Shown in pieces: positions 54,957-63,884 of a stretch of 64,000 nt of DNA. Below the pieces are notes generated by a model that was given only the letters and a program-made list of their open reading frames with translations, had not been told where the DNA came from and searched no databases. How positions within the stretch are numbered: position 1 is the first letter of the stretch; each line of letters begins with the position of its first letter. Position numbers and translations under genes: made by a program. Source of the stretch: CAZNHL01 sp964572965 (GTDB lineage: Bacteria; Bacteroidota; Bacteroidia; Cytophagales; UBA9547); assembly GCA_964572965.1 (NCBI GenBank), contig CAZNHL010000002.1, forward strand, positions 1 to 64,000, written 5' to 3'.

Positions 54957-55996
54957 TCTTCCAACACATTACTCATAAAAGAGCTTTTTAATAAAAGCCA
55001 AATAAGAAAGAAAACAACTCCCCAAATAAGATATACCTGATAGTAATCTCTGGCATTCTTAAAACGGTTTTCTTTAATTTTTGTCTTTTCCAGTATATTA
55101 ATTTTTTGGAACACCTGTTCTAAGGACTTATTGTCTGTGGCACGGAAAAATGCACCTTTCCCAATTGCCGCTATTTGTCTTAAAGTGGTTTCATCCAACA
55201 CATTTTCTACCATTTCCTTTTTCCCCGCTTCATTGATATAGGGCACATTCCCATTCTTACCTACAGCAATGGTATAGATCTTACATTGATACACTTGAGC
55301 AAGTCTGGCAGCCATTAAAGGTTCTATTTCTCCTGCGTTATTTTCTCCATCACTCAGCAATACAATTACCCTCGATTTACCTTTAGATTCTCTCAAACGA
55401 TTGGTAGACACCGCCAGGGCACTGCCAATAGCTGTTCCGGTTTTCTCAATCATCTGGTGGTGGATTTCTCCGATACTTTCAGATAACAGACTATAGTCAG
55501 TTGTTAAAGGGCATAAAGAATAGGCCTCTCCAGAGAATACAACCAGGCCTATACGGTCTCCTGTTCTACCATGAATAAACTCATTTGCAACTTCTTTTGC
55601 TGCTTCAAGACGGTCAGGTTGCAAATCCAGCAAGGTCATAGACTCAGACACATCAAGTGCCAATACAATATCAATTCCTTCTGTATACTGCTCTACACCT
55701 TCGTTCTGTCTCTGTGGGCGCCCCAGCGCCAGAATAACCATAGACATTGACAGATACAGAAACCATGAGGGAATAAAACGTAAATATGTAAGCCAGTCTC
55801 TATAAACACGTGTATCCGGAAACGCAAAGTCAAGTTTTTGCCGAAACCTCACATAAAAAGCCCAACGCAGAAAAAAGAACAAAGGAATACCTGGTAATAA
55901 GTATAAGGCAAACTGATTATCCCATACAAAGCCCCAAAGTGTCTTAGGAAGAAACCAGTCAATTGAAAACCATGATAAATCAATTTCTTTTAGCAT
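54953..55996 (-). CDS. VWA domain protein (BatA-like)
   Basis: 347 residues. Two N-terminal helices (about 25-45 and 60-80), then a von Willebrand factor A domain (about 95-280) with MIDAS residues DVSES, the FSGEAY block and LSDGENNAG, and a final helix (about 320-340). Matches the BatA protein of the Bacteroides aerotolerance (bat) operon, which is exposed to the periplasm. It overlaps the BatD-like gene by 17 bases. Confidence 0.9.
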   Translation of the reverse strand: MLKEIDLSWFSIDWFLPKTLWGFVWDNQFALYLLPGIPLFFFLRWAFYVRFRQKLDFAFPDTRVYRDWLTYLRFIPSWFLYLSMSMVILALGRPQRQNEGVEQYTEGIDIVLALDVSESMTLLDLQPDRLEAAKEVANEFIHGRTGDRIGLVVFSGEAYSLCPLTTDYSLLSESIGEIHHQMIEKTGTAIGSALAVSTNRLRESKGKSRVIVLLSDGENNAGEIEPLMAARLAQVYQCKIYTIAVGKNGNVPYINEAGKKEMVENVLDETTLRQIAAIGKGAFFRATDNKSLEQVFQKINILEKTKIKENRFKNARDYYQVYLIWGVVFFLIWLLLKSSFMSNVLED

Positions 55997-56909
55997 TCCC
56001 TAACCCTTTTGTTTTTTGATTAAATATAACCTGAGCTTTTTCTTTCAGGTAAAAAAAGTTCTCTGCCAATTTCATATCCTGTCCTCCACCATAAATCACT
56101 TTATCGATTTGCCTTAACATTTCAAGCAATTTATCATCGGGAATTAAAGTAAAGATATCCTTGGAAGTATAAGTTGATAAAGGTAAATCATACAAACCGC
56201 CAATATAAGTTTTCCATTCAATCAAAGTATCTTCCAGGTATGTGGAACTCATCTCTTTACGCTGTATGATATTACACTTTTCCCTAAAAGCTACAATAAA
56301 GCGTTCATGATTAAACCTCAATAAAAGCCTCCTGAAAATCAAAACAAAAAACTTCCTGAAATATCTGAGCAACATAAATATGAGCAAACAAACGCCTAAA
56401 AATCCTATTAAAAAGTATGGATAATTAAATTCCGGAGCTATTTCAAAAAAGGTATCATTCCTTTTCATCTTAGTTTCAGAATTAATGGACGTCACAACTT
56501 CAGCCAGGCGCACTGTATCAACGTTTGACTCAATAGTGATACTATCATCACCTACAATCTTATAAACAGGTAAAGAAAAGCTTACAACTGACTTTAACTC
56601 AAACAATGCCAGCTCATAAACAACACTGTCTTTACTTATGCTATCATTGCTGACAGTAGAAGACCATGTTTTATTCCATAATGCGAAAGGATAAAATGCG
56701 AATGAGGAATCCGGAAATAAAACTTGCTCATTGCGGGGATATTCAACAGTCAAAGAATAATGAACCGGCTCCCCCAGTTTAATAATCTCTTTATCAAAAA
56801 AACCCTGCACTTTAGTTTCACGGCACATTGCAGGTAAACAGAGCAGTACTAGTATCAGCGTACTTATATACTCTTTTTTTAAAAACTTTTTCAGCAAAAA
56901 CATACCCAT
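55980..56909 (-). CDS. BatD-like membrane protein
   Basis: About 309 residues from ATG 56909 (MGMFLLKKFLKK), one base after the DUF58 stop; ATG 56903 and GTG 56921 are alternatives. Signal-anchor at the start, a periplasmic beta domain (about 30-160, KLGEPVHYSLTVEYP) and one helix (about 168-190), then a cytoplasmic tail. Not a strong match to BatD, but its position between DUF58 and VWA genes and its topology fit that role. Confidence 0.65.
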   Translation of the reverse strand: MGMFLLKKFLKKEYISTLILVLLCLPAMCRETKVQGFFDKEIIKLGEPVHYSLTVEYPRNEQVLFPDSSFAFYPFALWNKTWSSTVSNDSISKDSVVYELALFELKSVVSFSLPVYKIVGDDSITIESNVDTVRLAEVVTSINSETKMKRNDTFFEIAPEFNYPYFLIGFLGVCLLIFMLLRYFRKFFVLIFRRLLLRFNHERFIVAFREKCNIIQRKEMSSTYLEDTLIEWKTYIGGLYDLPLSTYTSKDIFTLIPDDKLLEMLRQIDKVIYGGGQDMKLAENFFYLKEKAQVIFNQKTKGLGNAKRN

Positions 56910-56910
56910 A

Positions 56911-57774
56911 CTACCTTCCACTCACTTTAAAAAGTTTTACAAGTTTCGGCACAAAGTCTTCATGTGTATAGATCTGAGCATAATTAGCTCTGTATTTACG
57001 GCAAAGTTCTTCAAGGTTATTTCTTGTATTATGGTTTAACTCTCTAATGGCATGCCTGAACTTATCAGAGGAGGTATTAACCCACACAGAATGTCCCCTT
57101 TCAATATCATATACAGGTATAATCCCCAATTTCGGTAAAAATGTTTCCCGCCTCTCTGAAACCTGAATAGCAACCACATCATGTTTACCGGCTAAGGCCT
57201 TTAACATTACTTCAAAATCTGTATCAATAAAATCTGAAATGATAATAACGACACTCTTCTTCTTCAGCAGTCCCAATGTATATAAAAAAGCTTTTTTCAG
57301 GTCTGTTTTCAGAGATTTAGGCTCTAGTTCATATAATACAGAAATTATTTCATAAGCATGCCTAAGTCCTTTAGCGGGTTTTACATAACGTTCCTTGGTA
57401 TCGCTAAAACAAAGTAAGCCAATCTGGCTTTGCTCCTTCACCGCAGATAAAGCCATTACTCCGCAAATCTCCAGTGCTACATCAATTTTGCGTCTTTCTT
57501 CTTTTCCTATCCCTTGTGAGGCGCTTACATCCATCACAAAAAAAACTGTTTGCTCTTTCTCTTCTTTAAAAGTGTTCACATAAGTATCGTGCCCTTTTGC
57601 ACTAATACTCCAATTGATTGAACGTACATCGTCGCCATATTGATAAGAACGTACATCATCAAATTCCAGCCCGGCTCCTTTAAACACAGAATGAAAATCT
57701 CCCTGCATACGGGACTTGATCAGATTTCTAATCCTGATCTCATAACTTCTGAGTTTTTTTATGAGTTCTTTCAT
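56911..57774 (-). CDS. DUF58 family protein
   Basis: About 287 residues from ATG 57774 (MKELIKKLRSYEIRIRNL); a frame from 57837 adds residues before this that look non-coding. The DUF58 core is plain: GAGLEFDDVRSYQYGDDVRSINW, then a VWA-like fold with DVSASQGIG and IIISDFIDTDFE. DUF58 proteins act with a MoxR AAA ATPase; no moxR lies in this window at the expected upstream place, which is instead taken by a divergent gene. Confidence 0.92.
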   Translation of the reverse strand: MKELIKKLRSYEIRIRNLIKSRMQGDFHSVFKGAGLEFDDVRSYQYGDDVRSINWSISAKGHDTYVNTFKEEKEQTVFFVMDVSASQGIGKEERRKIDVALEICGVMALSAVKEQSQIGLLCFSDTKERYVKPAKGLRHAYEIISVLYELEPKSLKTDLKKAFLYTLGLLKKKSVVIIISDFIDTDFEVMLKALAGKHDVVAIQVSERRETFLPKLGIIPVYDIERGHSVWVNTSSDKFRHAIRELNHNTRNNLEELCRKYRANYAQIYTHEDFVPKLVKLFKVSGR

Positions 57775-57902
57775 GTATATTTTACTCCACCCGGAATGAC
57801 CTGAAAGCATTCTGGAACCTATAAAGGCTTTTTGCAAGTTATTGCTATCTTTGTTAAAACAAAAAAATAGCTACTTGCTATTTTAAAAAGAAAGACCTTA
57901 AA

Positions 57903-58250
57903 ATGGAAAAACTGTTATTCTTTATTAGTGCTATTCTTCTTATCAGCTGTTCAGGAAATAAAGACACAAAACCGGATAACTTAGTAGATGATAAAGTGTT
58001 CATCAGAATATTGGCAGATATCCATACCGAAGAAGCCAAAGCATTTTTGACACGCCCTAATGGAATCGACACTGCTTATGCAGTTTATAAAAATGGCGAA
58101 AATGCAATTCTGAAATCCTACAAAACAAAAAGAGCCGACTATGACAGCACTTATGCTTATTACAGTCGGCACCCAAAAGAGTTTGATCAGCTTTATGCAG
58201 CTGTTATTGATACATTAGCGATCAGAGAAACAAAACAGATTCTCAAATAA
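57903..58250 (+). CDS. DUF4296 lipoprotein
   Basis: 115 residues with a lipobox (LLISCSG, Cys16). The DUF4296 pattern follows: LVDDKVFIRILADIHTEEA, then KNGENAILKSYKTKRADYDSTYAYYSRHPKEF. Known only from Bacteroidota, function unknown. A TATCTTTG box (around 57847) resembles a -7 element. The stop abuts the convergent methyltransferase gene without a gap. Confidence 0.9.
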   Translation: MEKLLFFISAILLISCSGNKDTKPDNLVDDKVFIRILADIHTEEAKAFLTRPNGIDTAYAVYKNGENAILKSYKTKRADYDSTYAYYSRHPKEFDQLYAAVIDTLAIRETKQILK

Positions 58251-59021
58251 CTATTTCGAAACAATAAGGAATAAGTCCAAAGCCTCATCTCCTTCGTTAG
58301 TAACAAAGAAGTCTTCATGGCGTATCTGAGCTGCCAATGAAGTGCTGTCCATTAGCTTATTTCTGTTTCTTCTATTCAGGATATCATAAGGAACCCGTAA
58401 CCATGAAGCAGGCAAGCGATGCTGTAAATTGAAAATATCCCAACGCATCACCTTATTTACAGATTTTCTATTTTCTTCGTGATACTGTAATACTTTTTCA
58501 TTTCCGGTGATACCTTTCATATCAACAACCCGAAAGATATCTTCTGCAATTTTTGTTAGCCCTTCTGCGGTATACTCACGCTCATGCCAAGGGTTGCGCG
58601 ACAAACTATTCTTAATATTAGGAGTAGTTATCAAGGCAATACCTCCCGGTTTTAAAACACGGTTAATTTCTTTTAAGTATTGAATATCATCTTTGATATG
58701 CTCAATTACCTGAAAGCTCACAACGACATCAAAACTATTATCATCAAAACCCCTGAAAGGAGGAATATGAGCCTGTCTGAAATCGTACTTCGGATATTTA
58801 CCTTTCAAAAGATCTATTACCCCTTGAATTTTATCTATTGCAGTATAAGAAGTAGCCAAAGGCGCCAATAACTCAACTCCTCTCCCTTCACCACATCCTA
58901 CCTCAAATAAGTTACCTTTAATGTATGGTTGAGCAAATACATATGCAGAATATAGCCTCTGGTGAACAGGATTATCTGATGGTATTGTTGCAGAAGCAAT
59001 CTCAGTTGTATAAACAGACAT
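58251..59021 (-). CDS. Class I SAM-dependent methyltransferase
   Basis: 256 residues. SAM motif I LFEVGCGEGRGVELL, acidic strand-2 AIDKIQG, motif IV FDVVVSFQVIEHIKD and RVLKPGGIALITTPN identify a Methyltransf_11/25-type enzyme acting on a small molecule or lipid. Substrate unknown. Single gene, convergent with the DUF4296 gene. Confidence 0.9.
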   Translation of the reverse strand: MSVYTTEIASATIPSDNPVHQRLYSAYVFAQPYIKGNLFEVGCGEGRGVELLAPLATSYTAIDKIQGVIDLLKGKYPKYDFRQAHIPPFRGFDDNSFDVVVSFQVIEHIKDDIQYLKEINRVLKPGGIALITTPNIKNSLSRNPWHEREYTAEGLTKIAEDIFRVVDMKGITGNEKVLQYHEENRKSVNKVMRWDIFNLQHRLPASWLRVPYDILNRRNRNKLMDSTSLAAQIRHEDFFVTNEGDEALDLFLIVSK

Positions 59022-59127
59022 GCTGTGAATTTTGATTTAAGTTCTAATTATTAACGGCTTCCGGTTTTGAAAGTCTTAACTCTGTCAAAAGTAAAAAAAA
59101 GCTGGATAGGGAAAAAGCTGAAACTAA

Positions 59128-59158
59128 AAAAGGTTCCGGTTTGAGACCGGAACCTTTT
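59128..59158. terminator. Terminator of the exbB-tonB operon
   Basis: 13-bp perfect stem (59128-59140 with 59146-59158), loop TTGAG, two bases beyond the TPR gene stop (minus strand). Left flank A-rich, so minus-strand transcript gets a T run. Confidence 0.88.
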
Positions 59159-59160
59159 AA

Positions 59161-60732
59161 TTATTTTAAACTTGCCAGCTGCTCTTTCGCTGCTGTATTG
59201 TTAGGGTCAATTTCAAGGGCTTTACTCCAATATTCCTTTGCTTTTGCTTTATCCTTTTCGAAGGAAGCACTATTTAAAGCTAAAAAGGCATATATTTCAA
59301 CCTGTTCTTTTTTATTGCGGGATGCTTCCGGTTGCTTCCCTACAATTTCAATGTATTTCTCAGCATAAGGTTTGATAGCGCCTGTTTTATATTCAGGATC
59401 CGTCTGTACCAATGAGCGGCACTTCCAAATATACCCGTTTGCTACAGTAGGTTTTGCTTTCACCATTCTTCCAAATGCAGAATCCGCCATTACATAATCT
59501 TTCAGGATATAGTAAGACTTACCTAAATTCAGATAATCAGTTGTTGTTGGTTTTCCTTTTGCCAGCACTGCTTCAAATTCTGCAGCGGCATCAGCATACT
59601 GTTTCTTTTGATAGAACAGGTTTGCTAAATCCTGATGCAGGTAATTATCGGCAGTGTCAAGCTCCATTGCTTTTCTAAGATTAGCAATACCATCCACTGT
59701 ATCTTTCCCTGATCTGATCTGCGCTTTACCCAGGTATTCATAATCCGATGCAATCAACTTAGACTGATCAACTTTTTTAAAGAAGTTATCCATTGAAGTG
59801 AAACCCTTTGCATAATCATTAGTTTCCAGGTAAGAATAGCCTAATAAACGATATACCAAATAGTTGTCCGGTGCTTCCTTAGTAAGTCCTTCTAAGTATG
59901 GAGTCGCTTCTTTATAATCTTTCGTTTTAAACAAATACTTGGCATAACGCAAACGGGTATCAAAATCCTCATCTGACAATTCCATATATTTTTTATAAGA
60001 AGCTAAGCCTTTTTCATATTGCTGTGCAAGGAAATATAATTCGGCTCTTTGGCGATATGCAGGAGCATAACCCGGTTCTACGGCAATCCCCTGATCATAC
60101 AGCTTTAAAGCTTCTGTATAATTACGTCCTCTGATATACAAATTCCCTTTATTGATATAACCTTTCGCTGATTTGCCGTCTACAGCAATCGCTTTGTTAT
60201 AATTTTCTGCTGCGCTAGTTCCATCACCTTTCAACAGATAAGCATCACCCAAAAGAGAAAAATACTCTGCATTGCCCCCTTTACTATAAAGAATAGCTTT
60301 ATTAAGGTTTTCTATCGCTTTATTTACATTTTTTACATCATATGAGAGTAAAACATCGGCGATTTCATAATAAACAGAAGCTTCTCTCTTTCTTAAAGAA
60401 ATAGCCTGCTCAAAATTTGCATTAGCAGTAACCGTATCTTTTTTGCTCCACTGAATAGTGCCCAAGCCAACATAATTCAAACCTACTTTAGGATCAGCTT
60501 CTTTACCTTTTGTAAAAGAAGTGAATGCCGAATCCAGCTTTTCTGTTTCCAGATAAAATTTACCCAGATAATAATAGTTTTCTGCAGTAGGTACTTGTTT
60601 TACCAACTCACTAAATGTTTTTCGGGCATGAGCATATTGCTCATTGTCTAAAAACTTTACACCTTCTTTAATACTTTGTGCCTGCGCAGTAAAAGCTAAA
60701 CCAAATACTGCTGCAAAGAGAACTTTTTTCAT
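59161..60732 (-). CDS. Periplasmic TPR-repeat protein
   Basis: 523 residues with a signal peptide (1-18, ending TAQAQ). About a dozen TPR helix pairs fill the rest (for example YYLGKFYLETEKLDSAFTSF, NKGNLYIRGRNYTEALKLY, LDQGIAVEPGYAPAYRQRA). It is the last gene of the exbB-exbD-exbD-tonB operon, 12 bases after the PstS-like gene, and may scaffold or regulate the energy-transduction complex. Confidence 0.92.
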   Translation of the reverse strand: MKKVLFAAVFGLAFTAQAQSIKEGVKFLDNEQYAHARKTFSELVKQVPTAENYYYLGKFYLETEKLDSAFTSFTKGKEADPKVGLNYVGLGTIQWSKKDTVTANANFEQAISLRKREASVYYEIADVLLSYDVKNVNKAIENLNKAILYSKGGNAEYFSLLGDAYLLKGDGTSAAENYNKAIAVDGKSAKGYINKGNLYIRGRNYTEALKLYDQGIAVEPGYAPAYRQRAELYFLAQQYEKGLASYKKYMELSDEDFDTRLRYAKYLFKTKDYKEATPYLEGLTKEAPDNYLVYRLLGYSYLETNDYAKGFTSMDNFFKKVDQSKLIASDYEYLGKAQIRSGKDTVDGIANLRKAMELDTADNYLHQDLANLFYQKKQYADAAAEFEAVLAKGKPTTTDYLNLGKSYYILKDYVMADSAFGRMVKAKPTVANGYIWKCRSLVQTDPEYKTGAIKPYAEKYIEIVGKQPEASRNKKEQVEIYAFLALNSASFEKDKAKAKEYWSKALEIDPNNTAAKEQLASLK

Positions 60733-60744
60733 AGGTAACTCCCT

Positions 60745-61653
60745 TTATTTTTTAATTTTAATATTCCTCTGTGGTATGATTACCGGCATCAATCCGGCTT
60801 TCAATATAATCCTTTGCCCAATTTCACTTGCAACAAATACTATAAAACCAGAGCCAAGCTGATTACCCGTTTCACGGCTTATAGCAAATATTTCACGGGT
60901 CAAAGGATACTTTTTATCATATAAATGTTCCTGAAAAGGATAATAGTATTCATCTCTATTGGCAGATTTACTATCTGCTTTTAATCCAACCACTCTTAAG
61001 CCTTTCAATAAAGCTCCTGTCTCTTTATTGTCATAATCACTCACCCAGCCACCACCAATAAACCCATAAGTACCAGGATGAGATTTAACATAATCAACTA
61101 CTTCCTGATTAGAGTTTACTGCAAATACATTTCCCCCCAGCTCATTCAGGTTTAATTTATGTTTTACAAAACCCAGGTTGCTTGAATTGCTCTGGTCAAA
61201 AACAAACAGTTTGCCTTTATCCTTTGCTAAAAGCAGTTGTTTTAATTCTTCCAGTGTAAGTAATGAATCTTTTGATACTTCTGAAGTAACGATTGCCACA
61301 GCATCTAAGGCCAAAGGATGTGTTTTTGGATGCAGTTTTTTTGTTGCAAAATAATCTCGTTCACTCTTTGTAAGATCACGTGATACAACAACCAAACGAA
61401 CGCTGTCTTTTACTAAAGCGGCTATTGCCTCATTTTCCGGCAATACTTTTGTGCTTATGGATGCTCTTTTATAATAATGAGAGAATGCATCAACCTGCTG
61501 ACGGATAATTGGTAAAAAAGCTTCATCAACAGCTATTGTTATTTTACCAGATGTAGGAGTATCCTCTTCAAACTGATAAGTCTCTTTACAGCTCCCCGAG
61601 AGAAGTAATGTAAGAGACAACGCCAATACCAATCTCCACGCTATCACACTCAT
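60745..61653 (-). CDS. PstS-like substrate-binding lipoprotein
   Basis: 302 residues, lipobox LLLSGSC (Cys22). Periplasmic-binding-protein type II fold of the PstS group, with VVVSRDLTKSERDYFA, HPLALDAVAIVTS and GTYGFIGGGWVSDY. No phosphate permease or ATPase genes are nearby, and it is embedded in the TonB operon, so it may bind phosphate-like ligands as part of that system rather than of a Pst uptake system. Start ATG overlaps the stop of the small membrane gene by one base (TAATG). Confidence 0.85.
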   Translation of the reverse strand: MSVIAWRLVLALSLTLLLSGSCKETYQFEEDTPTSGKITIAVDEAFLPIIRQQVDAFSHYYKRASISTKVLPENEAIAALVKDSVRLVVVSRDLTKSERDYFATKKLHPKTHPLALDAVAIVTSEVSKDSLLTLEELKQLLLAKDKGKLFVFDQSNSSNLGFVKHKLNLNELGGNVFAVNSNQEVVDYVKSHPGTYGFIGGGWVSDYDNKETGALLKGLRVVGLKADSKSANRDEYYYPFQEHLYDKKYPLTREIFAISRETGNQLGSGFIVFVASEIGQRIILKAGLMPVIIPQRNIKIKK

Positions 61654-61862
61654 TACTGTTGTTCTTTCTTTTTTTGATAAACACCATAAAGCCTGAAAGC
61701 TCCATAGGCTATTAACAGAGTGCCGAATACATATCGGCCGGTATCTCCAAATGGCAAATTAAGGTTTCCTGCAGTTGCCATATAAAACCCGCAAAAAATA
61801 TACAATACCCCCATTGTAGCGGCAAAGTATAGAAGGAAATTACTGTACTGTTTTTTTTGCAT
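61653..61862 (-). CDS. Small two-helix membrane protein
   Basis: 69 residues: helices about 8-30 and 42-60, basic tail (YQKKKEQQ). Not a known domain, but conserved by place between tonB and the PstS-like gene in this kind of operon. Its stop shares one base with the next start. A terminator-like hairpin lies between it and tonB. Confidence 0.75.
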   Translation of the reverse strand: MQKKQYSNFLLYFAATMGVLYIFCGFYMATAGNLNLPFGDTGRYVFGTLLIAYGAFRLYGVYQKKKEQQ

Positions 61863-61870
61863 GAGAAATG

Positions 61871-61905
61871 AAGAAGCAATCCCTTTTAACCAGGAATTGC
61901 TTCTT
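61871..61905 (-). terminator. Hairpin between tonB and the small membrane protein gene
   Basis: 13-bp arms (61871-61883 with 61893-61905) with one mismatch, loop 9 bases. On the minus strand it is followed by TTCATTTC, so termination is probably partial and could lower expression of the downstream genes. Confidence 0.6.
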
Positions 61906-61922
61906 TTAAAGATACTATTATA

Positions 61923-62729
61923 TTATTGTGTTTGGAAACTCACTGGAATTACCATCTTTCTACGAACAGTTCTACCGTTCATTTTCGCTGGTGTCCATTT
62001 TGGCATTGATGCTACGGCTCTTGCAGCCTCTTCATCGCAACCGTAACCAATACCTCTGATAACCTTAACGTTTGTTACAGCTCCATCTTTTTCAATTACA
62101 AACTGAACAAATACCTTACCGGTAATATCCATTTTGATTGCTTGTTTAGGATATGTAATACTTTTTTGCAAATAAGCAGGCAAACCACCCGGAAGCGTTG
62201 CTTCTTCCTCTGCAAACAAAACAGGTTCTTCTTCTTTTACAGGTTCTTCAATTACTGCATCACCTGTTCCAGACTCTTCTACTATAATTTCTGAACCTGT
62301 AGCAGCTGCCCCTTCCTGATTAACATCAGAAATAGCTTTATTCTCCATTTCCTTAATCGTAGGCGGCTCTTCAATTACTTCCTCGTCAGGCTTTACTACC
62401 GGAGGTAAGAATTTAACAGAAGCAACCTTTGGCGGTGGTGGAACCGGCGGCGGTGGCGGCGGTGGCGGAGATTTAGGATCCAGTGGAGGTGGCTGAGTCA
62501 AAACAATCTCTTTTACTTCCAGTTCATCATCCGCAACTACAGCGGATTTTATCCATTTATCATAAATTACGGGGCCGGTAATTGCAAGAGTAAATAACGT
62601 TGATGCAGCAAAAAATGCAACAGTTACGTTTCTGCTATACACCTGTCTGATCTCATAAGCCCCATATTCTTTATTCCTGTTCGAGAAAACAATTTCGACC
62701 CAGGAATTTTTGAATAGTAAGTCAAGCAT
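61923..62729 (-). CDS. tonB: Energy transducer TonB
   Basis: 268 residues. Membrane helix about 32-54, proline-rich linker (about 80-105, PPPP runs), then the TonB C-terminal domain about 180-268 (YPKQAIKMDITGKVFVQFVI, GGxGCDEEAARAV, WTPAKMNGRTVRRK). It carries energy from ExbB/ExbD to outer-membrane receptors. Located 5 bases after the ExbD gene. Confidence 0.95.
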   Translation of the reverse strand: MLDLLFKNSWVEIVFSNRNKEYGAYEIRQVYSRNVTVAFFAASTLFTLAITGPVIYDKWIKSAVVADDELEVKEIVLTQPPPLDPKSPPPPPPPPVPPPPKVASVKFLPPVVKPDEEVIEEPPTIKEMENKAISDVNQEGAAATGSEIIVEESGTGDAVIEEPVKEEEPVLFAEEEATLPGGLPAYLQKSITYPKQAIKMDITGKVFVQFVIEKDGAVTNVKVIRGIGYGCDEEAARAVASMPKWTPAKMNGRTVRRKMVIPVSFQTQ

Positions 62730-62734
62730 AATTT

Positions 62735-63226
62735 CTAGATTTTTTGTTCTCTTGCTTTGGCCACAAGATCAATATCATCTTTAACGACTTCTACAATCGC
62801 ATAACTTGGAACTCCTGTGATTGCCATTTCATCAAGTATGTCAACCATATTTCTGAAAGACGACTGATCAAGCGGTTTAATCAATACAAACATTCCATTT
62901 CCAATCTCTTTAGACTTCTTGTAGAGAATTTTCCTGATACCACCATCAGAGTAATCTGTCTCCTGAACATCAGGATCTTTCAAACCCTGATACCAAAAAA
63001 CCCTATTGTCAGAATCCAGAAGTAAAGTAATCGCTTTCGATTCTTTAATATCCATCTTCACATCTGCGTCCTGAGGTTTCTTATCAGGCATATTCAACTC
63101 CATTGCCTTCGGCTTGCTAAATGTAGTTGTAAGCATAAAGAAGGTAATCAAAAGGAAACCCAAATCTACCATGGGAGTCATATCCACTCTGGGGGTACCT
63201 TTCTTACCGGTTACTACCTCTGCCAT
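62735..63226 (-). CDS. ExbD-type biopolymer transporter, second copy
   Basis: 163 residues. One helix near 18-40 with the proton-path aspartate in MVDLGFLLITFF, then a periplasmic domain. Forms with ExbB the stator that powers TonB. It differs from the other ExbD in sequence and length; such pairs are typical of Bacteroidota TonB operons. Confidence 0.95.
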   Translation of the reverse strand: MAEVVTGKKGTPRVDMTPMVDLGFLLITFFMLTTTFSKPKAMELNMPDKKPQDADVKMDIKESKAITLLLDSDNRVFWYQGLKDPDVQETDYSDGGIRKILYKKSKEIGNGMFVLIKPLDQSSFRNMVDILDEMAITGVPSYAIVEVVKDDIDLVAKAREQKI

Positions 63227-63237
63227 TGTATAATATT

Positions 63238-63858
63238 TTAATTTTCTAATTCAGCTTTTGTAGGCTTCTTCTCCATCCCTGTTACCAACATAAATCTGTT
63301 GATATTATTAGGTGCGGCCTGAAGCGTAGCTATCACTTCTTTTGCAACTCCGTACGTTGTGCCTTTATCGGCTTTCACTGCAATCCTGAAATTAGGATTA
63401 GCTCTACGGGCTGCCATTATCCATTCTGACAGTTCATTATTAGTAGAGTCAGTAGGAATCCCAATTTGTTTAGCTTTAGCTCTCTGCGCCGTAGGAATAG
63501 CCAAAAGGCTCTTTAAACCTGCAGCAGGTACACCAACAGCACCTGTTAATTGAAATTCTTTTTTCTCTTTGTCTGTGAATTGCAGATTGTATTTTTTACC
63601 AAAATTTTCAAGCGTTGCAACCCTGTAACCTTCATCTATTCCGAAAAATACAGCCCCACCTTTACTCACATAGATCAATGCTACGTTTGCATCAGGTAAT
63701 TTAATTTCAGATACAGATGTAGGGGTATCAACCACTACAGGCTCTTCAGGCTTGAATGATGTAGTCAGGATGAAGAAAGTCAACAGAAGGAATGCAACGT
63801 CACACATTGCAGTCATATCCATACTGATGTTCTTTCTAGGAACTTTTACCTTAGACAT
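63238..63858 (-). CDS. ExbD-type biopolymer transporter, first copy
   Basis: 206 residues, longer than the usual 140, because of an insert (about 70-140) between the helix (MCDVAFLLLTFF with the aspartate) and the end of the periplasmic domain. It directly follows exbB and is 11 bases before the other exbD. The insert may set the two copies apart in function. Confidence 0.93.
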   Translation of the reverse strand: MSKVKVPRKNISMDMTAMCDVAFLLLTFFILTTSFKPEEPVVVDTPTSVSEIKLPDANVALIYVSKGGAVFFGIDEGYRVATLENFGKKYNLQFTDKEKKEFQLTGAVGVPAAGLKSLLAIPTAQRAKAKQIGIPTDSTNNELSEWIMAARRANPNFRIAVKADKGTTYGVAKEVIATLQAAPNNINRFMLVTGMEKKPTKAELEN

Positions 63859-63884
63859 AATCCTCCTTTCCCCAAAGGGTTTAA

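Noticed and set aside
60745..61653. Phosphate ABC uptake (Pst) operon
   Set aside because: Only the binding protein is present; pstC, pstA, pstB and phoU are absent and the neighbours belong to the TonB system.
62430..62480. GGC/GGT-rich repeat as microsatellite or repeat element
   Set aside because: It encodes the proline-rich linker of TonB; low complexity is expected there.
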